A DNA stretch of 64,000 nt, taken from Gambelia wislizenii (Eukaryota; Chordata; Lepidosauria; Squamata; Crotaphytidae). A program made the position numbers and the translations under genes. The notes beneath the pieces were generated by a model. It was given only the letters and a program-made list of their open reading frames with translations, had not been told where the DNA came from and searched no databases. The DNA is taken from positions 203,173,809 to 203,237,808 of the forward strand of contig JAUMIR010000002.1 of NCBI GenBank assembly GCA_030847615.1. The letters are read 5' to 3'. How positions within the stretch are numbered: the first letter of the stretch is position 1; each line of letters starts with the position of its first letter. Positions 38,601 through 51,100 of this stretch are shown piece after piece.

Positions 38601-41600
38601 TGAAGCTTCAAAAGGGCCCAAGAACAAGGTCCAGTATAAAGGAGATGTTCCAATGCACCATCAGAAATGGTCATTGTTCAAATAATTACATAGATATATA
38701 AGCCAAGCCAAGAAGTCACATTAAATACTCTGCAGCCCAGATTAAGGAAAAAAAGGTATGTCAGGTAAGGACTAACCTTATAGCTGACTTTTCCTTCTAC
38801 CAATCGTGGTATAAACTTAGCTGTTTCATAGACATCATTCATCAGGTTTTCTATCACTTCCAAAAAACCCTCATCTGCTCCCACTTCCAGTGATGGACGG
38901 TACCTTAAATCATCATTATACAGTTCTAGGCGCACTTCAAATAAAGGGGCTACATTGGCCTAAAACACATTAGTGTATTCTAGTCAGTCTTTACCATTCT
39001 TATATGCAAAATACAGATTTAATATCTCTCCATCAACTCCCTGCCTGTCCTATCCTATAATTATGACTATGACCTCTAGCCTTTATTCTGTATAAAAGAA
39101 GTTGTGGTGACAGAAAATGTGTAAATGTAGATACCAGTATTCAGATATTTGAAAATATACAGAAATATTCAGAGACCTGAATGTTTCTCAACAACTAGGA
39201 GTGAGACTTCATCTATTTTTTTTACCCATCCCTTCTTCCCTATATCTTTGGGATCCCTATGCACTGCTATCACCAAATCTGCTCCTAAAAATTGTAAGTG
39301 TACAAAAATGAGCATAATTTACAAAGCAATGCTTTGGAGGGGGATGAGATGCTGTTCTACTGGGCTACACCAATGGGGGAAGGGACTGGAACTAGGACTT
39401 AACCCTGCTCCCTGCAGGAGGTTTTCTTTCCTCCTTTTCTAATTTTTTTCCCATTAGTATCAAAGGGAAGTAAAATGTCATACTGAACAGTATGAGTCCT
39501 TAAGTGGGAATGGAGCCGATTTAGATTCAGCTGATCAGGGGTGGGGTCTTATGGCTGGCTACCTTTTATATCTGTGGAGCTCTTGGCTGCCATAGCTGGG
39601 GCCTCCAGAAGAGATGCTCAACACACACTGAATCTTTTCCCTGTAGCCAGAAGGATCTCTCTGCACCATTGTAACATCTGTCAAATTGTTGGCTGAAGGA
39701 GTCAGGATTCTTCTTTTAGGGGTTGTCTAAACAGTGAAAACACTCCTCATGGAAAGCAAGGAGAACCCTACCTGTCTTAATAGCATTCTGCATTGTTTCA
39801 ACGTACTGGGAAGGAGGGGGGCCCAAAATGTCAAAAACTCCACAGGAAAATCCTTCACATTTCCCCCCAGAGATTTTAAAAAACAGTGAGGGGAATGTGT
39901 ATTCCAGAGATTTGATATGAATAACTTTCCCATAGGAGAGGAAGTACAAAACTGGTTGGCCAGGTAAGCGTGGAGGTGGGGCTTGCTAACAAGGCAAGTG
40001 CCCACTGCCGCCATGTTGGATTTTCACCTTAGCAAACAAGCACTAAGGTGAGAAAATTGGGTGGCTTTTTCAGTTAAATTTTTTCAGTTAAATTGAAAAA
40101 TCACTCTCTCGCACCTTGAACATCATTTTTTTTTTTAGACATCATTTTTTAAAAAGAGATTGGCGGTGGCAAATTGAGGTAAGTACAAAAGTGAGTAAAT
40201 TACTCATGGCCGCCATCTTGTATACAAAGCTTATGGGGCAAAACCACCATTAAGACAAGTTGCAGCTGCTGCAAAATGACATTACTGCCAGGCACTCCAG
40301 TTGTTGTTGTTTTTTTTTGTCTCATACAGACAACCCCTTAGTCTAATAAAGAAAATTTGTTCCCAAATCTGCAAACATATCTATCTAAATTTATTCTGAC
40401 TGCAAAAATCTCTGTTTTCTAGTCACAAAATTTGAATTTATTCTGCTTTGAAATGAAGTAACACCAAGCTAGTAACAAAGCTTCGGCATGCAAGCCATTG
40501 AAAGGCATGTGTCTGAGAACACAACCATTTTAAAAACCCTTAAAAACCTCACCAACATACATCAATTGCCATGTTGCTGAGTAGAAACTGCAGTGACTTG
40601 CGGATAAACTTAAAGTAGCCATCCAAAACAATGTCATCTATGTATTCCACGTAATTAGACCACTTTGCTGTTTTCTTATCAGCCTTGAACAATTCTGAAT
40701 TTTCCTGCAAATAGAACAAGTCATTAGCTATGATAAACAATGCCCTGAAGCTACCTAATATTCTTTGCTTAATGATACTGTAAATTCTGGAACAGTTATA
40801 ATAGCAGAAGGTCCATGAAGAAAATACAAGGGCTGCGTTTACATGGGCAAATATTCCCCTAAATATACCGCTAAGATTGCTCATTGTTCCCACGGATCGA
40901 GCCATAGTATCGCCTCATTCAGAAGGGGGAAGTCAAAATACCCAAATGTAGCATGACAAGGGATGTCGCTACTTTTGCCGGTTTATTTAAAAAGTAGAGC
41001 GACTTAGTGCATTATTGCTAGTGTGAACGGCAAGTCCATGTGAATTACCAGCAATCTTCCCGATACAGTTGCAGCAGAGCTGCACTGTGATTGGTTCTTA
41101 TGATGAAGGGGTGGGCTGGCTAGATGTGGAGCCAGAAGGGAGACTCAGGAAATCTTAAAATCCTTTGTGTGTCTACTGCTTGCTTTAAACATCCAGCCAA
41201 CTGGCTTGCTTTTAGCATGGCAAAAGCACTGCAGAGCAAAGGAATCCTAGCCAGCTGCTTGTGGTGTGTGTGTGTGTGTGTGGCTGCTTTCCTTCCCACT
41301 TAATTATTCATCTCCTCCATGGTCTCCCTCCTTTTTTGCAGACGAAGGTACCCTCCTCTCCTCTTTTGCCAGGCTTTAATGATAATGATAGAGCTGCCTG
41401 GCCATCCCCCCCACCTTTGTCTGCCGAAACTCATCCAAATTAGCCATAAATCTTAAGAACTATTCACCCCTGTTCCAAAAGGACAGAAATCTGGAATTTT
41501 GCGCACTTTATTCTGTCCTGTACCTGGCCCCTTTGTCAATCAGCTGTTAAGCAAGAAAAAACTTTCCGTTTGGAGTTTGATTTGTAGGCAGGGAGCTGGT

Positions 41601-44600
41601 GGGGAGGAAGAGCCAAAGGGTGACATTCTTTGCCCCTAAGCTGTTAAGCACGGAGTTGGGGCCAGGGCAGACATTCCTATGGCATCCCTTTGTCTCCTCT
41701 CCAATGCTTGGCCACGCCCCCACCACATTTGGCTATGTGAATCTCAAAGCAGAAAAAATCAAAGAGCAACAAAATATAGCTGTTTCCTCCATATACCATG
41801 TAAACTACCCACCACTGATGCGGGAAAGCGCTAAAACGCAATTTATCGTAATAAAACCTGCCGTGTAAATGCAGCCTTGGTCAATTGAACCATGCATGAC
41901 ACAACCACCAACAGATGGAATTCCTGATTGGAATAATTCTCTGACATGGAACTATCCTTAGGATAGCCAAGAAATCAAAGACATGATGAGGATTAATGTA
42001 CTGAGCATCTCTGAAAGGCAATATAAAAATATTATAAACAAAAGAATAAATATCTCAATAAATCGTATGCTCTTTCAGCTCCAAAACCAGCACAAACAGC
42101 TACTCCACAACATCTCTGATATTGAGGAAAGGTAGAGGCATTTCAAGAAGTAACCAATCTCACACAAAGCACAGTACTTGATGTTATATAAAGTACTTTG
42201 GTATTATATAAAGTACTTGACTAATACCTGAGGGAAATATAGATATCTGCATTTTGCTATAGCATGCAAAGCAGTTCACAGAATCACCCACCAAAGAGTA
42301 AAGCGGAGTGGGCAGTTGTGGGAGGCTAGGGGGCTGCATTAGCCCCCTAGGAGACTTGGGGGGGGGACACATTCCCCCTGCTATATAAAAAAAACATTTT
42401 TTTAATTTTTTAAAATTTAATTAGGTATTTATACCCTGCTCTTCAGCCACAAAGGCTATCATTTTTGGGGGCCCAAATGCCCTCCAATGCCACCTAGGGA
42501 TGGCATATCTTTAAGTCCCCCTGGTCGTTTTAAGCTGAGGAGAGGCCTTTTTTTTCAAAATAGGAAGTGGATCTTTCCTGGGCTTAAAATGGCCCAAGGT
42601 CCCCCAAAATGCCCCCCCAACATCCACTATAGGGCATTTGGAGGCAAAAAATGATTTTTTTTAAACCTCTGGAGGCCCTGGGGTCCACATGCAGCCCACA
42701 GGCCACATTTCCCCCATCCCTGGAGTAAAGGAATGGCTATAGCTTAGTCAGGGCAGGTTTAAGGGCCCCTTAGCACCTGCAGCCACAGGGGGGGCATTGT
42801 TGGGGGGCCCCGTCGTAACCCTCCTCCTGCAAAAACATTAGGAATGCTTCTGACCCTCACTGCATTGGGAACCGGCTGGCCGCAGAAGGGAGCAGCCACT
42901 GTGGGAGGGGCATCAGCAGGGCAGGGAGGCATCTTTGCCCCCCCCCGCCCCTCCCTCTGACACCTTCTTGTCCAGGGAGAGCAAAGGTTATGCTTTGAAA
43001 AGGGAGAGGAAAGGAAAAGGACAGGTTGCTTAGCTCTAACTGTAGTTCTTCGAGTGGTCTTCTGTGAATTCACACAGCTGGGTTATTCCTGCGTCTGCGG
43101 GAACCTTCCGGAATAGTTATATAACAGATATTTGGTGGTAGCTCTGCCTAATGACCCCTCTGAGGCAATGCTGCTTATTTCCCTCAGTTCCATAGGACAC
43201 CACAATTAGCAGCATCAGCAAAATTAAACACAAAGCAGGATATAGAGGGGAGGATGGGCGGGTCTGTGTGAATTCACAGAAGACCACTCGAAGAACTACA
43301 GTTACAGGTAAGCAACCTGTCCTTCTTCTTCATGGTCTCTGTGAATCCACACAGCTGGGAGAGTAGCAAGTTTACCAGCAGGAGGAGAGTATGTCCTATC
43401 CCCCAGGAAAGACGAGAACACAATGTCACAGTGAAACACAAAACATTTATTCACCAACCAGGCATGTATAGCATAAACCATGCACTCATTGAATGGCAGA
43501 AAGAACAGCCCTTCCAAAAGCAACATCATGATTTCTAGACCTGTTATCAAGTCTGAAGTGTGAAATAAAAGTCAAAGGAGAAACAAACATCAAATAAAAG
43601 TCAAAGGAGAAACTATCCCCACAAGGAGCGAAGGTTCCTAACATGCTGCTCTGCAAACATCCTCCAGTGGAACCCCGGAGAGAAAGGCAGTGGATGCAGC
43701 AACCGCTCTTTGTAGAGTGGGCTTGAATTTGTGAAGGAAACGGCTTCTGAGCCAGTTCGTAAGCCAGCATGATGGTAGAAATAACCCACTTTGACAGACG
43801 CTGTGGAGAGATCAGAGAGCCGTGGTTCGACACAGCGTAGGACACAAAGAGTCTATTCGATTTGCGGAATGAAGCATTTCATTGAAGGTAGAACGCACGA
43901 CGGACATCCAGGGAATGGAGGGCGCGTTTGAATTCATCAGTCAGGTTCTGCATCAGGACAGGGAGAACAATGGGTTGGCTCAGGTGAAAGCTGGAGATTA
44001 CCTTAGGCATTTCAGGTTTGAGCACCACCTTGTGTTTGTGGAATACCAGGTAAGGCAGGTCAAAGCAAAGAGCACAAAGCTTGCCTGCACATCTTGCAGA
44101 TGTCACAGCTACAAGGAAGGCTGTCTTCCAGGAGAGAAGATGAAGATCCGCTGTGGCCATCGGTTCAAAGGGGCATTTCGAGAGCTGTGAGAGAACGAGT
44201 TCCAGGCTTCAACCCGGGGTGGGTTCGACCACCGGAGTGTGAGGGTTGGTGTAACCTTTCAGGAAATTCTTAACTAATGGGTCTTGAAATGGAGAAGGTC
44301 AACCCCTTCCTTGGAACTCCACAGAAATCGCAGCAAGGTAACATTTCAGTGATGCAATAGAGCGTCCCGAATCCGAAAGGTGTAGTAAAAACTGAAGGAT
44401 GGTAGGTACAGAGGAAGAGGCTGGGGTGAGACCCCACTCGGTCAGGCAAGTCACAAATCTCTTCCATTTGTACTGATAGGAATGTCTTGTAGATGGGCGT
44501 AAAGACATGTTGACCACAGTCTGAATCTCAGGAGTAACGCTGTTGGCAGAGTGGATGAATTCGACTCTGGATGCAGCAGAAAATTCAAGGCAGGATCCTC

Positions 44601-47600
44601 CAAGTGGTCAACCATAGTGTTGCGAGGTCCAGGTGTTGAACTCTGCCTTTCCTGTATGGTTAGAAGATCGGGCCGGGGAGGCAGGTGGATGAAGCGACAG
44701 TGAGCCAGATGAAGAAGTAGTCCAAATTATGGTTGCCAGGGCCACCATGTAGTGACAAGGATTGCATCTGACTTGTCCCAATGCAGCTTGGCCACCACTT
44801 ACATCAGCAGTGGAAATGGAGGGAATAGGTACAACATGGGACCATTCCACTGAAAGAGGAATGTGTCTCTTCTTGAACCCCACACATTGGACCACGCACA
44901 GTATTCTCAGCACTGTCTTTTGTCTGCAAATGCAAAGAGGTCAATCCTCAGATTGCCGCAGTGATGGAAGAGGGAGAGGACCATGGAACGGTTCAGCTTC
45001 CACTCATGGATGGAGGAACTGGAATGGCTCAGTCCATCTGCAAGAGTATTCTCTTCTCCAGGGAGATGTATGGATTGGAGAAGGATATTCCTCCGTATGC
45101 ACCAGTTCCAGATCTTGATTGTGGTTGATAGTAGCATGGAGGACCTTGTTCCACCCTTCTTGTTGAGATAATACATGACAGAGGTGTTGTCTGTCACAAG
45201 CAGGACGGCTTTCTGGTCACCAGGGATTCAAAAGATCTCAGCGCCTTTTGGCCAGTCAACAGTTCCAGCAGATTGATGTGGATCTGCTGTTCTTTCACAG
45301 ACCAGGTGCCCTGGATGGCGTAGCAAGTGAGATGTGCCCCCCCCAGCTGAGCAAGGACGCATCCATTGTCAGTGTAACTTGAGGCTGAGGAGGTTTGCAG
45401 GGCAGACCACCAGAATCTTCGATGAGTCCAGCCACTATTCCAAAGAATGTTGCACCTCCCTTGGCATAGTTAGCAACTTTTGAGGACGGTTGGTGAGAGG
45501 ATCGAACACTGAGAGGAACCAGGACTAAAAGGGGCCAGAAGTGGAGTCGGACAAATGGAGTGACCACAGTTGTCGACTCCATATGCCTGAGCAGGAGCAT
45601 ATGGAGCAGTCTTGGATGGAATAGGCAGTCACCTGGTGAGAATGGCGGCATTGGTAGATTAGATTCTGCAGGGTATCAAACCGGGGCCCCGGCAGGTAAG
45701 CAACGGCCATTGTGAAATCCAGCCAGGCTCCGATCAATTGGATGGTCTGGGACAGATTCAGATACAACTTCTCTGCATTGACTACCAGTCCAAGGGAGTC
45801 CAGCAACTCCAGCATAAAGTCAATGTCCTGGAGGAGCTGCGACCAGGAGTCTGTTACAAGGAGCCAGTCATCTATGTATGGAAACACAACTACCCTCTGT
45901 TGCCTGAGGTACACTGCCACTACCTCCATGCACTTCATGAAGACCCTGGATGCTGTCATGAGGCCAAAGGGTAGGGCCTGAAACTAGAAGGCATTGTAGC
46001 CAATATGGAAGGCCAGGAACTGTCAGTGGACTGGATGGATCCCCATGTGGAAGTTGGCGTCTTTCAGATCGATGGTCGCAAACTAGTTGTCTCGCTGGAG
46101 GAGAGGAAGGATTGAAGACAGTGTGACCATCCTGAACCACTTCAGGAGGATATAGAAGTTCACCCCACAGAGGCGGAGGATCGGTTGAAGTCCTCCATTC
46201 TTCTTGTTCACGAGGAAGTTTCTTGAGAAGAAACAGAAATGGTGCTGGTCAGGAGTTCAATGGCACCCTTCTGGAGCAATGTCTGTACCTCCTCAAGGAG
46301 GACCAGAGAAGAAGATATTATTTGAATTTGATCTGTTGGGGATACTCCTTGAATTCAATCCAGTAGCCCTCTTGAATGATTTGGAAACCCAGGTACAAAA
46401 TTGCCTTAAAACGAGAGAGTCAGTTCTCCTGGGCCTGAGGATTAAACACCTTGCAATGTTCACAAGCAATTACATCAGGGCCCTTGCCCAGACACAACAG
46501 ACATTTTGAGTGCCTGTCTGTGTGAGGCAATTTGGCACTACATTCCACATACCGCTTGAAAGAAGCCATCTCAAATCCCCTCAGAAACAGAGAAAAGCCA
46601 GAAAACAGTCCAAGGTAGTAGCCAGAGATTTTAGAGAGCGAAGACAAAGCCAAGGGGAAGGGCGGAGAATATCCAAAGACAGTCCAAGGTCATTACCATA
46701 AATCAGAGTCTGAATCAAAGTTGAGGGAGTGAGAAAAAATTCATCAAAAAGTCCAAAGTCAGATAAAGCACCATAAATGAAGTAAACTTGTCAAGACTAT
46801 AGCAAACTGAAAGAGAAACTATCCCCACAAGGAGCGAAGGTTCCTAACACGCTGCTAACGCGGTGGACAAAAAGGAACTGAGGGAAATAAGCAGGATTGC
46901 CTCAGGGGGACCGTTAGGGTGGGCGGAGCTACCACCAAAAATCTCTTACGTAACTATTCCAGAAGGTTCTGAGTGCTTTGTGCAGGTGCAGGATTTACCC
47001 CAGCTATGTGAATTCACAGAAGACCACTCGAAGATCTGTGGTTACAGGTAAGCAACCTGTCCTTATTCTACTTTAACTGCTAAGGGTGCCTCCTGTGGAA
47101 TTCTCGTGTTTATAGTTTAGCGAGGCCTAAGAGCTCTCTGGCTGAGATTGCTAAATGCCCCTCCCTAAACTGCAAATCCCAGGATTCCACAGAAGGCATC
47201 CAGAGCAGTTAAAATGGAATAATAGTGCTACAACAGTGTAGTCTGATAATCTTGTCTTTACTCTTTCCCAGAGACTAAAAGACAAAGGAAGAATTCCTAC
47301 ACGAGTATATTTCAATGAGAGCTGGGAAAGGGAGAAAGACATTTAAACTGGCCAGTCAGCAGTCAGGGAGGACCTGGACTAAGAGGCCTTTCTGTAATAG
47401 CTGTGGGAAGACAGATAGCACTTGCCTTAGATATTGAGAAGTTAGTTAAGGTGTTTGCTGCTCAAAAAGCAAGAAAAGTTAAGATTTAAGTATTTTTTTT
47501 AAATTTAAAGAAGCTAGAAAATAAAAGTTCATTTTATAAATGTTGTAATTTTAAATTATTTGATACAAATTTTATGTTAACTGGTTAAAATAATTTTAAA

Positions 47601-48102
47601 AGAATAATTCAGGCTATACATTATATGTCAAAATTTACAACATAAGATTGTAAAAATAAGAAAGGACAAAATGCATTAAATATACTAACATTGGACTTAG
47701 CTTTTTCTTTTCCTGACTTCAAATTCTGCTTGCTGAAACTAGTGTTTTGTAATTTTGTTTTAGTGTGAATGGGCTAGTCTTTTGAGATTTGTTTAACAGA
47801 AATGACTTGAATGATCTACTTTAAATATTGGGAGAGTGTTGCATTAGAGTGTTTTGTAACATGTTTGTATTCTGTTTGGCTGAGGAAATCTTCACCGATA
47901 TTACATTAGTGCCTATAACACAGGGTTTTTTTTTTCCATTTTATTCTTTATTAAACAATTCTTTTCACAGGAAAAAGCAGGTATCATTATTCTCTTCAAC
48001 ATATTCATTGACATGGTATCATAACATCATAACAAAGCGTGATGTCATCCCCTCTTTTATCATCTAATTTCCCATTCTCCATAAATATCTATCTTGTATT
48101 TA

Positions 48103-48150
<48 letters not shown>

Positions 48151-51100
48151 GATCCTTCCTTTCTATGCATCCCACGGCTCTGAGGTGTTATTTCCATATC
48201 TCAAGTCTTCCATTAATAATTTACTTCGTACATCGTTACATCCACAAGTACCTCAATGCTTATCTCTTCCTACTACCTTTGCCTTCCCAGTTCATGTTAA
48301 CATTAATTGCTCATCAAACACAAAATCATTGTCTTCCCAAAACTTCCCAAAACCTTGGACCACTCCTCCAAATTTCTTTTTCGTGATTGGTCACAAAGCA
48401 TAATTGTTAAATTATCCATTTCTATCATTACTAGCAATTTAGCTGACCAATCTCTAATCTTGGGAGTTTCCACTGCTTTCCACTTTTGGGTAACAACCAA
48501 CTTAGCAGCAGCCACCATATATAGGAGAATCCCCCAATACCTCTGCTCCATTTCTTTCCCAAGAATGCTAGTCATATCTAATAAGTACAATTCTGGTTTT
48601 AAAGTCATATTCAATTTGTAGAATCCGATTAATATAGTTTTTTAAACTAAATTATTGGTGACAAATTAGGTAACAATCTGAAGATCCTGTACTGTGAATA
48701 GGTTAGTTTACATTGACTTGAGATAAACATATGTGGCCCCCAAAATAAATACTGTAGGGAGCCCCAATATTCCTTAACCCAGCCCTGAGCTTAGTGGTGG
48801 AACACATGAATACAGGAAGGATATTGAGAAGCTGGAACGTATCCAGAGGAGGTCTGGAAGCCATGGTGGGAGTTCTGGAAGCCATGCCTTATGAGGAGCA
48901 GCTTAGGGAGCTGGGCATGTTTAGTCTGGAGAAGAGAATGTTGAGAGGGACATAATAGCCATGTTTAAATATTTGAAGGGATGTCATACTAAGGATGGGG
49001 CAAGCTTGTTTTCTGCTGCTCCAGAGACTAGGACAAGGAGCAATGGGTTCAAACTACAGGAAAAGAGATTCCACCTAACCATTAGGAAGAACTTCCTGAC
49101 AGTACGAGCTGTTCGGAAGTGGAATCCACTACCTCAGAGTGTGGTGGAGTCTCCTTCTTTAGAGGTTTTTAAACAGAGGCTGGATGGCCATCAGTCGGGA
49201 ATTATTTGGTTGTGTATTCCTGCATGGCTGAGGGTTAGACTGGATGGCACTTGTGGTCTCTTCCAACTCTATGATTCTGTGTCATACCCAGATAAGTTCT
49301 CTGCCTGAAATCATTCATAGTTGCTGCAAGTCAGTGCAGGCAATACTAAGCTAGATGGAATTGTAGCCTGATTTAGCTTCAGGCAGCTTCTTAGATTCCT
49401 CAAGGTATGTTCCTGTTTCTAAGAGCTGCATTACCCCAACTATTATGACTCTCTCACCTCAACCATCACATGGATCTTCTGCCCAGCATCTTTGACTGCT
49501 GCATAGCGTTTGTGTAAATACGTTTGTCTGCCATCTAGGTCAAGGAGTGCTGTCTCCTTATTGTCTTTCCTTTCAAACAAAGGACTAGCTGACCATTCCT
49601 ATAAGAAGAATCAGACATAGGGAAAATTTTCTCTTATGCACCTTGGGGTGGGGGGAACAGTTCGAAACAGAGCAAAACTAAAAACATATCTTTCTTTCCG
49701 AGAGAAGTATTGTTTCACAAGTTACTCACCTGCATTAGCTGCCCAATATTCTCCACATTTAACTTAGTTTTCTGAATCCTTGTCTCTAAATCATATAAGA
49801 CATTTCGCATCTCTTGAATGTAGTCCATAACACCTGGTTGAGATGAAGGGCAGTGAGGAAACATTTAGTAAGTTGAAGCAGACCTCTTTATAATAACCTT
49901 CAAGAGTCCCTATATGAGGTCATAGAGGGAGGGTTCAAATGACAAGAGATTCTGACTAAACATTAAGTACTTTGGGATGGGAAGAGCTATTTGACAGTGG
50001 AAGACTACCTTGCAAAGCAGTGGATTCTCCTTCATTAGAGGTTTTTAAAAGAGAGGTTGGATGGCCACCTGTCAAGGATGCTCAAGCTGTGTGCACTGGC
50101 AGCGGAATGAATGCTTGGGGTGCCCCCTAACTCTATGGTTCATTCAAACTGAGCCAGAGATCCCTGGAAATAGGCGGCAACAGGTGACTGGATGCCAACT
50201 TTGAAACCACACCCTTCACATACAAAATGCCAGACTTTTTCCTCCTTCAGTGCCACTCTTCATGAGATTTGTCTCCCCATCCAGAGAAGCTTCCCTGAGA
50301 TTTCAGTCAGTGTCCTGAGACTTGCAGCTCTACAGGCAGGTGATAATGTGTTTTTGATGCTCACAAACCACACCATAACATTTTAGGTGATAAATAGAGG
50401 ATGCAGCCAGCGACTCTTTGTTTTTTATGTATCAACCCTACTGTGCTTTCTCAGGTCAACTTTAAGAATCGTAGTTTTGTGGCCATTTACTATGAAGACA
50501 GATGGACTCAAACACTGATGCTGGGGGATGGTGACTGTGGGTCATGACGGAGAAGTTATAGATATCTGTACCTTCATTGCTCCAGAACAAAGTAGTCTCA
50601 GCTTTCTGCAGGCCAACATCAATTTCTTCCAGCTCACTCTTTACCAGTGGAAGTTCTACTGGCAAAATCGTTAGCTTGATCTAAAAAGAAGCAACTTTTC
50701 TCAGAATGCATACATAGCTTACTTCGACAAACTGTGAAAAGAGTGTGCTATCTGGAATGTTGCACCTCATGTCAGTCCCACCCTAAACAAATTAGAACAG
50801 TCTGAACATCTGTACAAAGCAGTTTGTGCTGGGCTGAATGGCTTTGGATTAGGATGAGACTACAGTAGGTAGACTTGTCCTGGTCTCAACTGCAGCCCTG
50901 AAAAGATCATTGTAAAGGATCACAAGTGTGTGATTTAGACATGTTAAACATTGGCATAGGAAAAGAAATAGAGAAAATTATTTATTATCTATATAAATTG
51001 CACAGAAATCTTATCGTATGATTGAATATCACATTCTACCACCACGACTTCCTAAAGTGGTAAGATGAGATTGATAAAACAGGAGGGCTATGGGGACCCA

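Larger units (their letters stand above)
43019..47062 (-). mobile_element. DIRS element (DIRS-2), complete ends, internal gag deletion
   Basis: 4,044 bp with inverted terminal repeats of about 175-190 bp whose tips are identical for 14 nt (GGACAGGTTGCTTA / TAAGCAACCTGTCC). Minus-strand order: right repeat, gag start, reverse transcriptase, RNase H, tyrosine recombinase, internal complementary region, left repeat. Coding parts are shifted and interrupted. Full DIRS elements usually carry a complete gag; here only the start remains and runs straight into the reverse transcriptase. Confidence 0.92.

Noticed and set aside
43882..45171. Plus-strand open frames opposite the DIRS-2 genes
   Set aside because: They are shadows; the minus strand carries recombinase and RNase H motifs in the same interval.
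48107..48146. CRISPR-like or regulatory array
   Set aside because: Simple (TA)n repeat without spacers; no CRISPR arrays occur in the window.
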